This document shows, one piece after another, positions 44,236 to 52,804 of a stretch of DNA of 64,000 nucleotides. The notes beneath the pieces are model-generated. The model did no database searches, had not been told where the DNA came from, and saw nothing but the letters and a program-made list of their open reading frames with translations. The translations under genes were made by a program, and so were the position numbers. Source of the DNA: SMWD01 sp964629475. GTDB lineage: Bacteria; Pseudomonadota; Gammaproteobacteria; Steroidobacterales; GCA-2729495. How positions within the stretch are numbered: position 1 is the stretch's first letter; the number at the start of each line of letters is the position of its first letter. The stretch lies in NCBI GenBank assembly GCA_964629475.1, contig CAZVQW010000001.1, forward strand, positions 372,001-436,000. The letters run 5' to 3'.

Positions 44236-46074
44236 ATGGAACTGCTCGCTGGATGGCAAAGATCCGGGCTGACAACAGACGTCAGCAATGCGTTGGCACG
44301 TAACATTCTTGCCGCAACAAGTCCCTCTTCCCGACACACGATTCATGAACCCTGCCCGGACCTGACTCTCATAACCTCTGTCGATGGCGACAGAACCCTC
44401 GAATTCGACCACGAAGCAGACCTGTTACTGGGGATCGGTACGCCGTTCTTCGAAAGCACAGAATCCAGCCGGACAGAAACATTCCGCCGTGCACTGACAA
44501 CAGGCCTCAGGCACGACCGGCACCGCACGCTATCAAATCTCAGCGGCTGTTTCGCGCTTGCGAATTACACGCGGGACAACAACCGGCTAATACTGGCGAC
44601 CGACCGTTTCGCCAGCATGCCAATTTACTATACGGTCACCGGTAAGGGTTCGCTGATCTTCAGCACAACGTACACCGATTTGTTTCAGCACCCGCAGATT
44701 CGCGGCCGGGTCGATCAACAATCCGTCTACAACTATATTTTCTTTTCGACCGTACCCGGGGACCGGTGCATTCATCAGGATATATACCGGATCCCGCCGG
44801 CATCCCTGCTGGTTTTCGAGAATGGACAGCTCGACATACAACGCTATTGGCAGCCGAACTTTAACCGTGACGGCTCACCGCCCGCGGCTGAACTGGAGCG
44901 GAAAGCGTTCGACTCATTGTCCGAATCAGTCGGCAGATTTGCCACGCTGGATAACCCCGGCTGCTTTCTGAGTGGCGGCCTGGACAGCAGCGCCGTCGCC
45001 GGGTTGGCCGCGCAGCACCAAAACGGCCAACCGTTTCACGCCTATACGATGGGTTTTACCGAGGCGGAGTTCGACGAAACCGCCTATGCGCGAATCGCGG
45101 CACAACACTTCGGCCTTGAACTGCATGAGCATCAGATCACCGCCGAGGAGCTGATCCAGACAATCGACACGATCACGGCAGCCTTCGCGGAACCATTCGG
45201 CAACTCTTCGGCGATTTGTTCCTATATCGGTGCAAAGGTTGCGCGGGAAGATGGTGTCATCAACATATTGGCCGGTGACGGTGGCGACGAACTGTTTGCC
45301 GGCAATGAGCGTTATCAGAAGCAACTTGTTTTTGAGCTATACGATCGCGTTCCACAAAGTTTGCGTAACGCTATTCTGAATCCATTTGCGGAAAAAACAG
45401 CAAAATTACCGGGCCCGTTCAGCAAGATCGCCAGCTACATCAGGCAGGCATTGATACCGCTACCGGCACGGATGTTCACGTACCACTTGCTGGTGCGCAA
45501 CTCGCCATCCGAGATTCTGACACCAACCTTTCTGCAACAGATCGATATCGAGTGGCCGTTTCGATTCCTTCAATCTTTGTACGACGAACCCGTTGGCGGC
45601 GATACGCTGGACCGGATGATGTTTCTGGACTGGACCATAACGCTTGCAGACAATGACCTTCGCAAGGTTCGCACGACGTGTGAAGCAGCCGATTTATACG
45701 TGCACTTCCCGATGCTGACCCGCTCGGTCACAGATGCATCGTTACAGGTTGCATCCGGCGACAAGATGACGCTGCGTACGCTGCGCGCTTTTTACAAAGA
45801 TGCCTTCGGCAAGTTCCTGCCCGAACAGATCCTGCACAAGCAGAAACACGGCTTCGGCGTCCCGGTCGGCCCGTGGATGTCGGTGAACGCCGATCTTCGC
45901 GAGCGGGTCTACGGCCGTCTCGGTACACTGAAGGAGCGTGATATTTTTCAGGCCGGCTATATAGATAATCTCATTCACCTGCACCGGACCGACCATGCCG
46001 TCTATTACGGTGCGCTGATCTGGCCGTTGTTTATGCTGGAAGAGTGGTTCCAGACTCATGCCTGCCAGGACTGA
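44236..46074 (+). CDS. Asparagine-synthetase-like protein lacking the glutaminase cysteine
   Basis: A 612-residue protein. The C-terminal synthetase domain is intact: PP-loop FLSGGLDSSAVAGL at ~243-256, LAGDGGDELFAGNERY, and HKQKHGFGVPVGPWM near the end. The N-terminal region keeps part of an Ntn glutaminase fold (LSGCFALANYTRDNNRLILATDRF, with its DRF/Y motif) but begins MELLAGWQRSG instead of the MCGI/L of active enzymes, so the nucleophilic Cys2 is absent. It could still form an amide using ammonia or, like beta-lactam synthetase, an internal or carrier-bound amine. It lies downstream of the ACP gene. Its 3' end overlaps the convergent O-antigen polymerase gene by 44 bases. Confidence 0.85.
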   Translation: MELLAGWQRSGLTTDVSNALARNILAATSPSSRHTIHEPCPDLTLITSVDGDRTLEFDHEADLLLGIGTPFFESTESSRTETFRRALTTGLRHDRHRTLSNLSGCFALANYTRDNNRLILATDRFASMPIYYTVTGKGSLIFSTTYTDLFQHPQIRGRVDQQSVYNYIFFSTVPGDRCIHQDIYRIPPASLLVFENGQLDIQRYWQPNFNRDGSPPAAELERKAFDSLSESVGRFATLDNPGCFLSGGLDSSAVAGLAAQHQNGQPFHAYTMGFTEAEFDETAYARIAAQHFGLELHEHQITAEELIQTIDTITAAFAEPFGNSSAICSYIGAKVAREDGVINILAGDGGDELFAGNERYQKQLVFELYDRVPQSLRNAILNPFAEKTAKLPGPFSKIASYIRQALIPLPARMFTYHLLVRNSPSEILTPTFLQQIDIEWPFRFLQSLYDEPVGGDTLDRMMFLDWTITLADNDLRKVRTTCEAADLYVHFPMLTRSVTDASLQVASGDKMTLRTLRAFYKDAFGKFLPEQILHKQKHGFGVPVGPWMSVNADLRERVYGRLGTLKERDIFQAGYIDNLIHLHRTDHAVYYGALIWPLFMLEEWFQTHACQD

Positions 46075-47374
46075 CCGATTGCGTCGCCGGCTCATCGACC
46101 CCGCCCACATAGTGCTTCTCGGTTTCCTTTTTAACGATTGCCCGGAGCACCACCAATAACGCTATCAAGTGATAGTACAGATCGAAATAGGACAAGCCGA
46201 GGAAGGCGCCCCCGACCGCAAAACCGACCAGACTGGTCTGCAGCATCGCCGCAAGGTCAGCGGTCCAGGCCAGATCGGGAATATTTTTTGCCCGCCGAAT
46301 AATGTTGCTGCCGGTAAAGTAGGCCGAGAAACCGAGTAACAGGAACAAGAACAGACCGAAAAACCCGTGCTCGCCCAGCACGCGAAAATAAATACTGTGA
46401 GGTCCCTGAAAAAGCTCCTTGTGCTCATCGAAATCTGCCGAGACTTCCGGTGAATAGCGGCGATAATTGTCTTCGATGAACACATGGTAACCACCGCCGA
46501 TCGGCCGCTCGGCCGCGATATCGATCGCAAACGTCCATGCATTGATGCGCCCCATCGCCGACCGGTCCTCCTCGAACGAAGAAATCGTTTCCATCCGATC
46601 AAACCATTCCTCGGGCATCGACATGACAAATACCGGAATCATGACCAGAATTGCCAATCCGATACCGATCTTATGGCGGCTCTTGAGCCACAGGAACATC
46701 AGCATCGTCACGCCGGCCAGTGCCGCACCACGCGAATGGGAACCCAGGATTGACAGGCAGGTCATGCCCATGAGTGCAACAAGTCCGAGCCTCACATAGA
46801 GATTCCCGGTATGGGTAAACAGGTACCACGCCAGCGGCAGTGTCATGATCAGTGCCAGCGCCAGCGCATTGTTATCGGCAATAAAGCTGCCGGCAGGACC
46901 CCAGACGAGATATTCCGAACCACTGAGAAAAGTGTAAATACCGCCCTTCAAACCGAAGAAACCCAGCGAGATGACGATGACCCACACGAGTGCCTTGACC
47001 CGCTGCGGCGTCTGCATCAGGAAAATCGTCAGAAACGAAAACAACTGAATCTTCGCGGTCCGCATCAATTCACCGGACGCTTCCTCCATATTCAGCGCAA
47101 ACATTGTCGTGAACGCCATCCAGCTTATGAACAACAGCCAGGTAATCGTCGTCAGGTTAATCGGCAACCCCTTTCGATCTCGATAAAACAGGATGCCGAT
47201 CAGTGTCGCAATCGCGGTCAACTGAGCGAAAGGAAAATCAAACGCAAAAGACCATGTGAGCCTGTGTGGATTCATATAGCCGAGCCAGCTCCACAGGAGA
47301 ATGCCGATCCATGGCCGCCAGACTACGACCGGCAGCAGGCTGAAGACGATTAATATGATGACGATGTCTCTCAT
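46031..47374 (-). CDS. O-antigen polymerase/ligase family protein, XrtA system-associated (Wzy-like)
   Basis: A 447-residue polytopic inner-membrane protein with ten or more hydrophobic segments. The N-terminus (VIILIVFSLLPVVVWRPWIG) and the sequence WGPAGSFIADNNALALALIM are typical of the Wzy/WaaL family in exosortase A loci. A large periplasmic loop (~300-345) carries GGYHVFIEDNYRRYSPEVSA and GPHSIYFRVLGEHGFFGL, matching the ligase-type loop with conserved His. It likely polymerises or attaches repeat units at the periplasmic face. Last gene of the 12-gene operon. Its start overlaps the deacetylase stop by 4 bases (ATGA). Confidence 0.88.
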   Translation of the reverse strand: MRDIVIILIVFSLLPVVVWRPWIGILLWSWLGYMNPHRLTWSFAFDFPFAQLTAIATLIGILFYRDRKGLPINLTTITWLLFISWMAFTTMFALNMEEASGELMRTAKIQLFSFLTIFLMQTPQRVKALVWVIVISLGFFGLKGGIYTFLSGSEYLVWGPAGSFIADNNALALALIMTLPLAWYLFTHTGNLYVRLGLVALMGMTCLSILGSHSRGAALAGVTMLMFLWLKSRHKIGIGLAILVMIPVFVMSMPEEWFDRMETISSFEEDRSAMGRINAWTFAIDIAAERPIGGGYHVFIEDNYRRYSPEVSADFDEHKELFQGPHSIYFRVLGEHGFFGLFLFLLLGFSAYFTGSNIIRRAKNIPDLAWTADLAAMLQTSLVGFAVGGAFLGLSYFDLYYHLIALLVVLRAIVKKETEKHYVGGVDEPATQSVSPGRHESGTTLPA

Positions 47375-48411
47375 GGTCTCGACACGTTCCCGTCTTGCTC
47401 GTCGAATGCATCCACCGATCCGGTCCCGCTACCCGCATGCGGCATGCCCTGGGCAAAATACCAGAGCAATCGAAGTGAAAAGCGCTTCGGCGTCTCGCCC
47501 CAGCATCCGATGCGCGGCAGTTCGAAGCGGCTAGCCGTGCGGTCGGGCACGCCCCACGCAGTGGTTACGGCACCCTTAAAACCCAGCCGGCGAATAGTTT
47601 CGACATCTCGCGGCGTAAAATCAGTGCCGGGCTTACCATTTGGAAACGCAAACAGGCGAATCGGATCAGCCGTCAGCTGCGCCAATGTTTCGCGCCCGGT
47701 GACAATCTCACGTTCGGCGTCTGTCGCACCGAGTCGAGCCAGTATCGGGTGGCTCGCCGTATGCGCGCCAATCTCGATACCTCCCTTATCCAGTTCGACC
47801 ACCTGCTCACTCGTCATCATGAGGTTCGACAGTGGCCGAGCACCGCCGGAGTTCAACAATCTTTCCGCGTAGTCTTCACGCAGCACCGGATCGAGGTACC
47901 GGATCCGCCGCACCAGTTCACCGGCCACAACCGCGCGGCGCTGCTCCGCACCGATCTCGATATCACCGATCTCGGCGATACCGGTTCGCCACCGGTCGAG
48001 CGGCGCATGGCGGCAAGCCTCGATCACAGCATCGTTGAACATACAACCGCCGTCGAGATAATCGGTAGCAATAAACACGGTGGCATCCAGACGCAATCGG
48101 CGTAGTACCGGAAAAGCGACATGATAATTGTCGGCGAAGCCATCATCGAATGTAATTGCCACGGCCCTTGGCGGCAAACGCTCTTCGGCCAGCATCGCAA
48201 CGCCGTCAGCTAATCCCACCACGTTGAATGAGTCACGCAATGCCGTCATGTGCCTGGCAAACTCATCGACATCCGGCACACCCGGATACATCGGGTCGGG
48301 CTGCGCCAAAACACGATGGTAAAACAGGATCGCGAGCCGACGCCCTGCCCGCCCCCGGGATGCCATGCGCCCGACGGTACGGATCAACGGCGAACCAAAC
48401 GCGTCAGGCAT
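47371..48411 (-). CDS. Polysaccharide deacetylase (NodB-like), second of two
   Basis: A 346-residue CE4-family protein starting at MPDAFGSPLIRTVG. The open frame runs 28 codons further but into the upstream glycosyltransferase. FYHRV and the motif AITFDDGFADNYH (catalytic Asp and metal Asp), IGAHTASHPILARLG (metal His pair) and FAFPNGKPGTDFT are CE4 blocks. It probably removes N- or O-acetyl groups from the polysaccharide. No signal peptide is evident. Its start overlaps the glycosyltransferase stop by 8 bases and its stop overlaps the polymerase start by 4, so it is embedded in the operon. Confidence 0.86.
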   Translation of the reverse strand: MPDAFGSPLIRTVGRMASRGRAGRRLAILFYHRVLAQPDPMYPGVPDVDEFARHMTALRDSFNVVGLADGVAMLAEERLPPRAVAITFDDGFADNYHVAFPVLRRLRLDATVFIATDYLDGGCMFNDAVIEACRHAPLDRWRTGIAEIGDIEIGAEQRRAVVAGELVRRIRYLDPVLREDYAERLLNSGGARPLSNLMMTSEQVVELDKGGIEIGAHTASHPILARLGATDAEREIVTGRETLAQLTADPIRLFAFPNGKPGTDFTPRDVETIRRLGFKGAVTTAWGVPDRTASRFELPRIGCWGETPKRFSLRLLWYFAQGMPHAGSGTGSVDAFDEQDGNVSRP

Positions 48412-49585
48412 CGGCCGCTCCACGGGTGATCTGCCGAAGCAACGCACAGGCACCGGCCGAGGTCGCACTCCAGTCAAAGCGTTGCGCGTACGCACGGACT
48501 GTCCCTGGCTCCGGATACCGGGCGAACAACTGGCGCACGCCGGCCGCGATCGTGGTCGGTGTGCGTTCGGTTAACAGGATGCCGACCTCCGGAGTTGCCA
48601 GTACCTCGCCGATGCCACCGACATCGGTCGCAATAACCGGCGTGTCACAGGCCAGCGATTCAAGCACGACTCCCGGCAGGCCCTCCCGACTCGATGCAAG
48701 AATCATCGCGTCCGCTGCAGAGTACCAGGACGCCAGTGTGGCCTGCGGCACCGGGTTCTCGATACGCACACGCTCCGCAAGACCGAGTTGACGAGCGAGA
48801 TCGTGCAACCGCTGCTGCATGTGACCCTGGCCGACGATCACCAGTGAATAGCCATTCAGATGTTGCAAGGCTTCAATGACGAGGTGATGCCCCTTGAGTT
48901 CGATCAGGTTGCCCACCGACAACAGGATTTTGCCGGGCAATTCACTGCCTGGCCAGGCCGTCGGCAGGTCCGGCGGCCGAAACAACTCCAGGTCCACACC
49001 GTTACGCAATACGCTGATTTGTGCCGGCCGGACACCGATTTCAATCAGCCGCGATCGCAACGCATCGGCTACGGTGACGACCGCCGCCGCCCGGTTTGCC
49101 GCACGGCGTATCAGGCGGCGCGGCACGCGAAGCTTCGTGAGAACATTGATATCGGAACCGTGCCCGGTCACGAGAACCGGCTTGCCAAAATGAGCGCCAA
49201 GCATGACGGCTGCGACACCCTGCGGGTAGAAATACTGCGCATCGATCGCATCGAAGTCGTAGCCATCGCGAATCAGGCGGGCCAATGGTTGCCGCATCGC
49301 CCGGGCCAGCAGAAATGGCGCCAGGGTCGTGCCGACTTTAGGAATCACCGGGAAGCGCGGATGATAAATGTCGATACCGTTTCGTTGCTCGTAGTCCGGT
49401 ATGTTCGCGAATGTGGCGTAATCTCCAAAACTCGCAGCGGTCCAGGGAAACCACGGCACCGGCGCGACGACTTTCGCCTCGATACCGCCCAAGGCCAGCA
49501 TTCCGCGCAGGCGCTGCTCGACAAACTGACCCAGAAACGGCTGAACCGAACTCGGATACAGGGTAGAAAATGTCAGCAGGCGCAT
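48404..49585 (-). CDS. Glycosyltransferase (GT4 family)
   Basis: A 393-residue GT-B glycosyltransferase starting MRLLTFSTLYPSSVQPFLG. An upstream in-frame extension of 51 codons overlaps the previous gene and is rejected. VLVTGHGSDINVL, RNGVDLELFRPPD, LLSVGNLIELKGHHLVIEAL and SSREGLPGVVLESLACDTPV (donor-site Glu) are the GT4 signature blocks. The gene begins 7 bases after the preceding sugar transferase stop. It adds one of the sugars of the repeat unit. Donor not predictable. Confidence 0.88.
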   Translation of the reverse strand: MRLLTFSTLYPSSVQPFLGQFVEQRLRGMLALGGIEAKVVAPVPWFPWTAASFGDYATFANIPDYEQRNGIDIYHPRFPVIPKVGTTLAPFLLARAMRQPLARLIRDGYDFDAIDAQYFYPQGVAAVMLGAHFGKPVLVTGHGSDINVLTKLRVPRRLIRRAANRAAAVVTVADALRSRLIEIGVRPAQISVLRNGVDLELFRPPDLPTAWPGSELPGKILLSVGNLIELKGHHLVIEALQHLNGYSLVIVGQGHMQQRLHDLARQLGLAERVRIENPVPQATLASWYSAADAMILASSREGLPGVVLESLACDTPVIATDVGGIGEVLATPEVGILLTERTPTTIAAGVRQLFARYPEPGTVRAYAQRFDWSATSAGACALLRQITRGAADA

Positions 49586-49592
49586 GGGCGGG

Positions 49593-50816
49593 TCACGCGG
49601 TACTGCTCGTGTTGTTGTCGCGACGCACCAGTTGAGTACCGAGGAATCGCTCAATGATGCCTTCCAGCCGTCGCATCGAGCCGGCCCAGGAATGGTTCGC
49701 CAGCATGCGTTGGCGACCGCTGGCGCCAAGCTCTGCACGCCGCGCGGGATTCTGCAGAAGACCGATCACTTGCTCGGCCAGGGTATCCGCATCACCGGCA
49801 GTCAAAAAATGCTCGCCGGGTACGGCATCCACGCCGCCCGCAGCGACAACGCTGGAGACAACCGGCACGCCCATAGCCATTGCCTCGAGAATCTTGTTCT
49901 GCGTTCCTCGCGCAATCTCCAACGGTGCAACACTGACTGCCGCCGATCGCACGTAGGAGCGGACATCCGGCACCGTCCCGGTTACGGTGATGCCCGGACG
50001 TTCGCCCAGTTGCCTGATTTCCTTCGACGGCTCAGCGCCGATGATCAGCAGTTTCGCACCGGGGACCTGCGCCCGAATGCGTGGAAACACGTCGCCGCAC
50101 AAGTACAGCACCGCCTGCTGATTCGGAAAGTAATCCATGCGACCGGTGAAACACAGCGTGTCGGAATCGTAGGGCGTGTCGTCCGGATGAAAGAATTCGC
50201 TGTCGACACCATTGGGAAACCAGTCGGTGTTGCGTGCGGTACCCAGCTCGCGAAGTGTCTGCAGTTCGGCGCGTGTCGTGCAGGTACTCAGATCGAACCG
50301 GCCGGCCAGACGTTTCTCCGTCTGCCGTAATTTCATGCCCTCTAATCCATAGACCATGTTCATGGGAAATCCACGCCGGCGCCGATACTCGAACCATTTT
50401 TCCGAATCCATATCGCCGAAGTCGAGAATCTTCGGCAAGTCGCCGAACCCATCGACATATTGCGCGGCCGACGAACAATGCACGAACACAAAATCATAAT
50501 CGCCGGTCGCACATTCATTATCGATGAACTGCTTTAATGCCGGCGAATAGAAGTATCCGAACGACGAGGGTACGGGTGTCGGCACGTTCATCAGCATACG
50601 GCCCACTGCGACCGGCGTCGGAATCCGCACGCAATGAAACCTGTGACAGTAGTCAGCAATACCCTGCGCCTCATCCTGTTCGGCCCGGTCACGCGCCATG
50701 GATGCGACCGTCACTTTGGCGAAGCCACCGAGGTGCCTGATGATATTGAACGGCCGGATCTTGCCACCACGTTTTGGCGGATACGGGAAGCGATGACAGA
50801 CGAACAGTACTTTCAT
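49593..50816 (-). CDS. Sugar transferase, XrtA/PEP-CTERM system type 1 (GT4)
   Basis: A 407-residue GT4 enzyme with the N-terminus MKVLFVCHRFPYPPKRGGKIRP and the block FVHCSSAAQYVDGFGD, which together are diagnostic of the sugar transferase family limited to exosortase A loci. Later blocks are FDLSTCTTRAELQTLREL, WFPNGVDSEFFHPDD, LCFTGRMDYFPNQQAVLYLC and APLEIARGTQNKILEAMAMG. It starts inside the stop of the upstream asparagine synthetase gene (ATGA overlap). It likely extends the undecaprenyl-linked repeat unit on the cytoplasmic side. Confidence 0.9.
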   Translation of the reverse strand: MKVLFVCHRFPYPPKRGGKIRPFNIIRHLGGFAKVTVASMARDRAEQDEAQGIADYCHRFHCVRIPTPVAVGRMLMNVPTPVPSSFGYFYSPALKQFIDNECATGDYDFVFVHCSSAAQYVDGFGDLPKILDFGDMDSEKWFEYRRRRGFPMNMVYGLEGMKLRQTEKRLAGRFDLSTCTTRAELQTLRELGTARNTDWFPNGVDSEFFHPDDTPYDSDTLCFTGRMDYFPNQQAVLYLCGDVFPRIRAQVPGAKLLIIGAEPSKEIRQLGERPGITVTGTVPDVRSYVRSAAVSVAPLEIARGTQNKILEAMAMGVPVVSSVVAAGGVDAVPGEHFLTAGDADTLAEQVIGLLQNPARRAELGASGRQRMLANHSWAGSMRRLEGIIERFLGTQLVRRDNNTSSTA

Positions 50817-52762
50817 TCAACGGCTCCGCAACCGATACGCTCGGTCAGCTCATCGCCGATATCGCCGGGTGTCTCGCCGTCAAGATAGATGCGGCACCAG
50901 AGCTCCAGATTCACGAGACACTGCAAATGGTCACTATAATCTTCCTGACCCGACTCATGCAGCGCAATGGTTTTCGACACCGCCGCGGGATTCAAGAGCC
51001 CACGGCGTGTAAGCGCTGATTCGGCCAAAATGACGTGCATGAGCGGACGCAATTCTTTCTTCAGCCAGGCGCCCATCGGGGCGCCGAAACCGCGCTTCGA
51101 GCGGTGGATAATGGAATTCGGCAGCAAATCCTTCACCGCATCCTTCAGAATATACTTTAGCGTCCGGCCACGAACTTTCAGGTCCGACGGCATGCGTGCC
51201 GACAAATCGACGAGATCCTGGCTCAACAGTGGCACGCGGCATTCTATCGAGGCCGCCATCGTCATCTTGTCGGTCAGCAGCAGCAGATCGTCGGGCAACT
51301 GCGTGTCGAGGTCCACCTGCATCAATCCGTTGATTGCATCGTCTGTCGACACGCGGTCGAATGCAGCCTGTAGCGAGCCGGCGACCGCCCCGCCCGGCTC
51401 GACCAATATCGCCTGCCTGGCCGCGGCATCGAACAGCTGCAGGTAGGACGCATATTGCTGCTGCGGATCCAGGTCGGCGGTCAAAACGAACTGGCGTAAA
51501 TAGCGCAATAAATTGCTGACTCGTCCGTGTCGATCACTGGGCAGCAACGATGCACCGGGTTTGAGTATAGCGCTACGAATCCAACCCGGGATCCGGTTAA
51601 ACAGCCGCGTATAGTAAGCGCCAAGGTAACGACGATAGCCGCCGAACAACTCATCGCCACCGACGCCGGACAGGATGACCGTCACATCGCGACGCGCAAA
51701 CTCGGCAACGAGAAACGTCGTCATCAAAGCGGAGTCAGCCATCGGCTCATCGAGGTGCCAGATCAGCTTCGGCAACAGCCGTGCCACATCGGGACGAACC
51801 AGAATCTCCTTATGATTCGTACCGAAGCACTCCGCAACCTGCCGGGCATAGGGTAGCTCGTTGTAATAGGCGCCTTCCGGACCGGTATCGAAGCCAATCG
51901 AATACGTATTGACCGGCCGCGAACTGTTCCTGGCCATCAGGCCGACAACGGCACTGGAGTCGATGCCGCCGCTCAGGAACGCACCGAGGGGTACATCAGA
52001 CACCATCTGGTCGACGACCGACTTTTCCATGGTCGCCAGCAGTTCCTGGCTGTAGTCGGCCTCGCTGCCTGGATTTGCATCGACATTAGAAGAATAACTC
52101 CAGTATTTTCTTATAGTTACAGAACTATTCTCACAAATTAATAAAGCACCAGCAGGTAACTTTTTGATGCCGAGGAAGGCCGTTCGCGGCGCGGCTATGT
52201 AGCCGAGGTATAGCAGTTCGTCCAACCCCTCGCGGTCGAGGGAGGCTGACACGTCCGGTACTTCCAGGATCGATTTGATTTCGGAAGCGAATACGAGGCG
52301 TCGCTGGTCGGTAAGGTAATACAGCGGTTTGATACCGAGCCGATCACGACCGATCAGCAGCCTGCTACGCCGCTGATCCCAGACCGCAAATGCGAACATC
52401 CCGTCGAGGTGATCGACCAGATCATCTCCATACTCTGCGTATAGATGGACGAGTACCTCGCTGTCACTGCCGGTGGAAAAACGGTAGCCCCGTTCCGCAA
52501 GCTGTTCCCGCAACTGACGAAAATTATAGATCTCACCGTTGCACACGACCTGCACCGAGCCATCCGGGCTGGCCAGCGGCTGATGCCCACCGGCCGGATC
52601 GATGATCGATAACCGCCGCATGCCGAATGCAATTCCGGCAGCATCGTAGCCGCCGGCATCATCCGGTCCGCGGTGCATGCTTACCTGCCCCATGCGTTCG
52701 ACCCACTCCGGACGGGGCCGGTAATCAGCATGCAGTGCAACGATGCCGTGTATACCGCACAT
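50813..52762 (-). CDS. asnB: Asparagine synthase (glutamine-hydrolysing), exopolysaccharide-associated
   Basis: A 649-residue class II amidotransferase. The N-terminal MCGIHGIVAL keeps the Cys2 nucleophile. MHRGPDDAGG, RRLSIIDPAGGHQPL and VCNGEIYNFRQLR form the glutaminase pocket. The synthetase half has GAFLSGGIDSSAVVGL, LSGVGGDELFGGYRRY and HRSKRGFGAPMGAWL. An AsnB-type protein in an exopolysaccharide operon probably amidates a uronic acid or amino acid side group rather than making free asparagine. It comes 42 bases after the second asparagine synthetase gene and overlaps the following sugar transferase by 4 bases. Confidence 0.9.
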   Translation of the reverse strand: MCGIHGIVALHADYRPRPEWVERMGQVSMHRGPDDAGGYDAAGIAFGMRRLSIIDPAGGHQPLASPDGSVQVVCNGEIYNFRQLREQLAERGYRFSTGSDSEVLVHLYAEYGDDLVDHLDGMFAFAVWDQRRSRLLIGRDRLGIKPLYYLTDQRRLVFASEIKSILEVPDVSASLDREGLDELLYLGYIAAPRTAFLGIKKLPAGALLICENSSVTIRKYWSYSSNVDANPGSEADYSQELLATMEKSVVDQMVSDVPLGAFLSGGIDSSAVVGLMARNSSRPVNTYSIGFDTGPEGAYYNELPYARQVAECFGTNHKEILVRPDVARLLPKLIWHLDEPMADSALMTTFLVAEFARRDVTVILSGVGGDELFGGYRRYLGAYYTRLFNRIPGWIRSAILKPGASLLPSDRHGRVSNLLRYLRQFVLTADLDPQQQYASYLQLFDAAARQAILVEPGGAVAGSLQAAFDRVSTDDAINGLMQVDLDTQLPDDLLLLTDKMTMAASIECRVPLLSQDLVDLSARMPSDLKVRGRTLKYILKDAVKDLLPNSIIHRSKRGFGAPMGAWLKKELRPLMHVILAESALTRRGLLNPAAVSKTIALHESGQEDYSDHLQCLVNLELWCRIYLDGETPGDIGDELTERIGCGAVE

Positions 52763-52804
52763 GATTAACTCACAAACCCGTTACCGTAAACTGCCGGCAC
52801 GATG

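Noticed and set aside
48860..49657. A 265-codon plus-strand frame opposite a glycosyltransferase
   Set aside because: It is a shadow with low-complexity charged sequence and lies over a well-supported GT4 gene.
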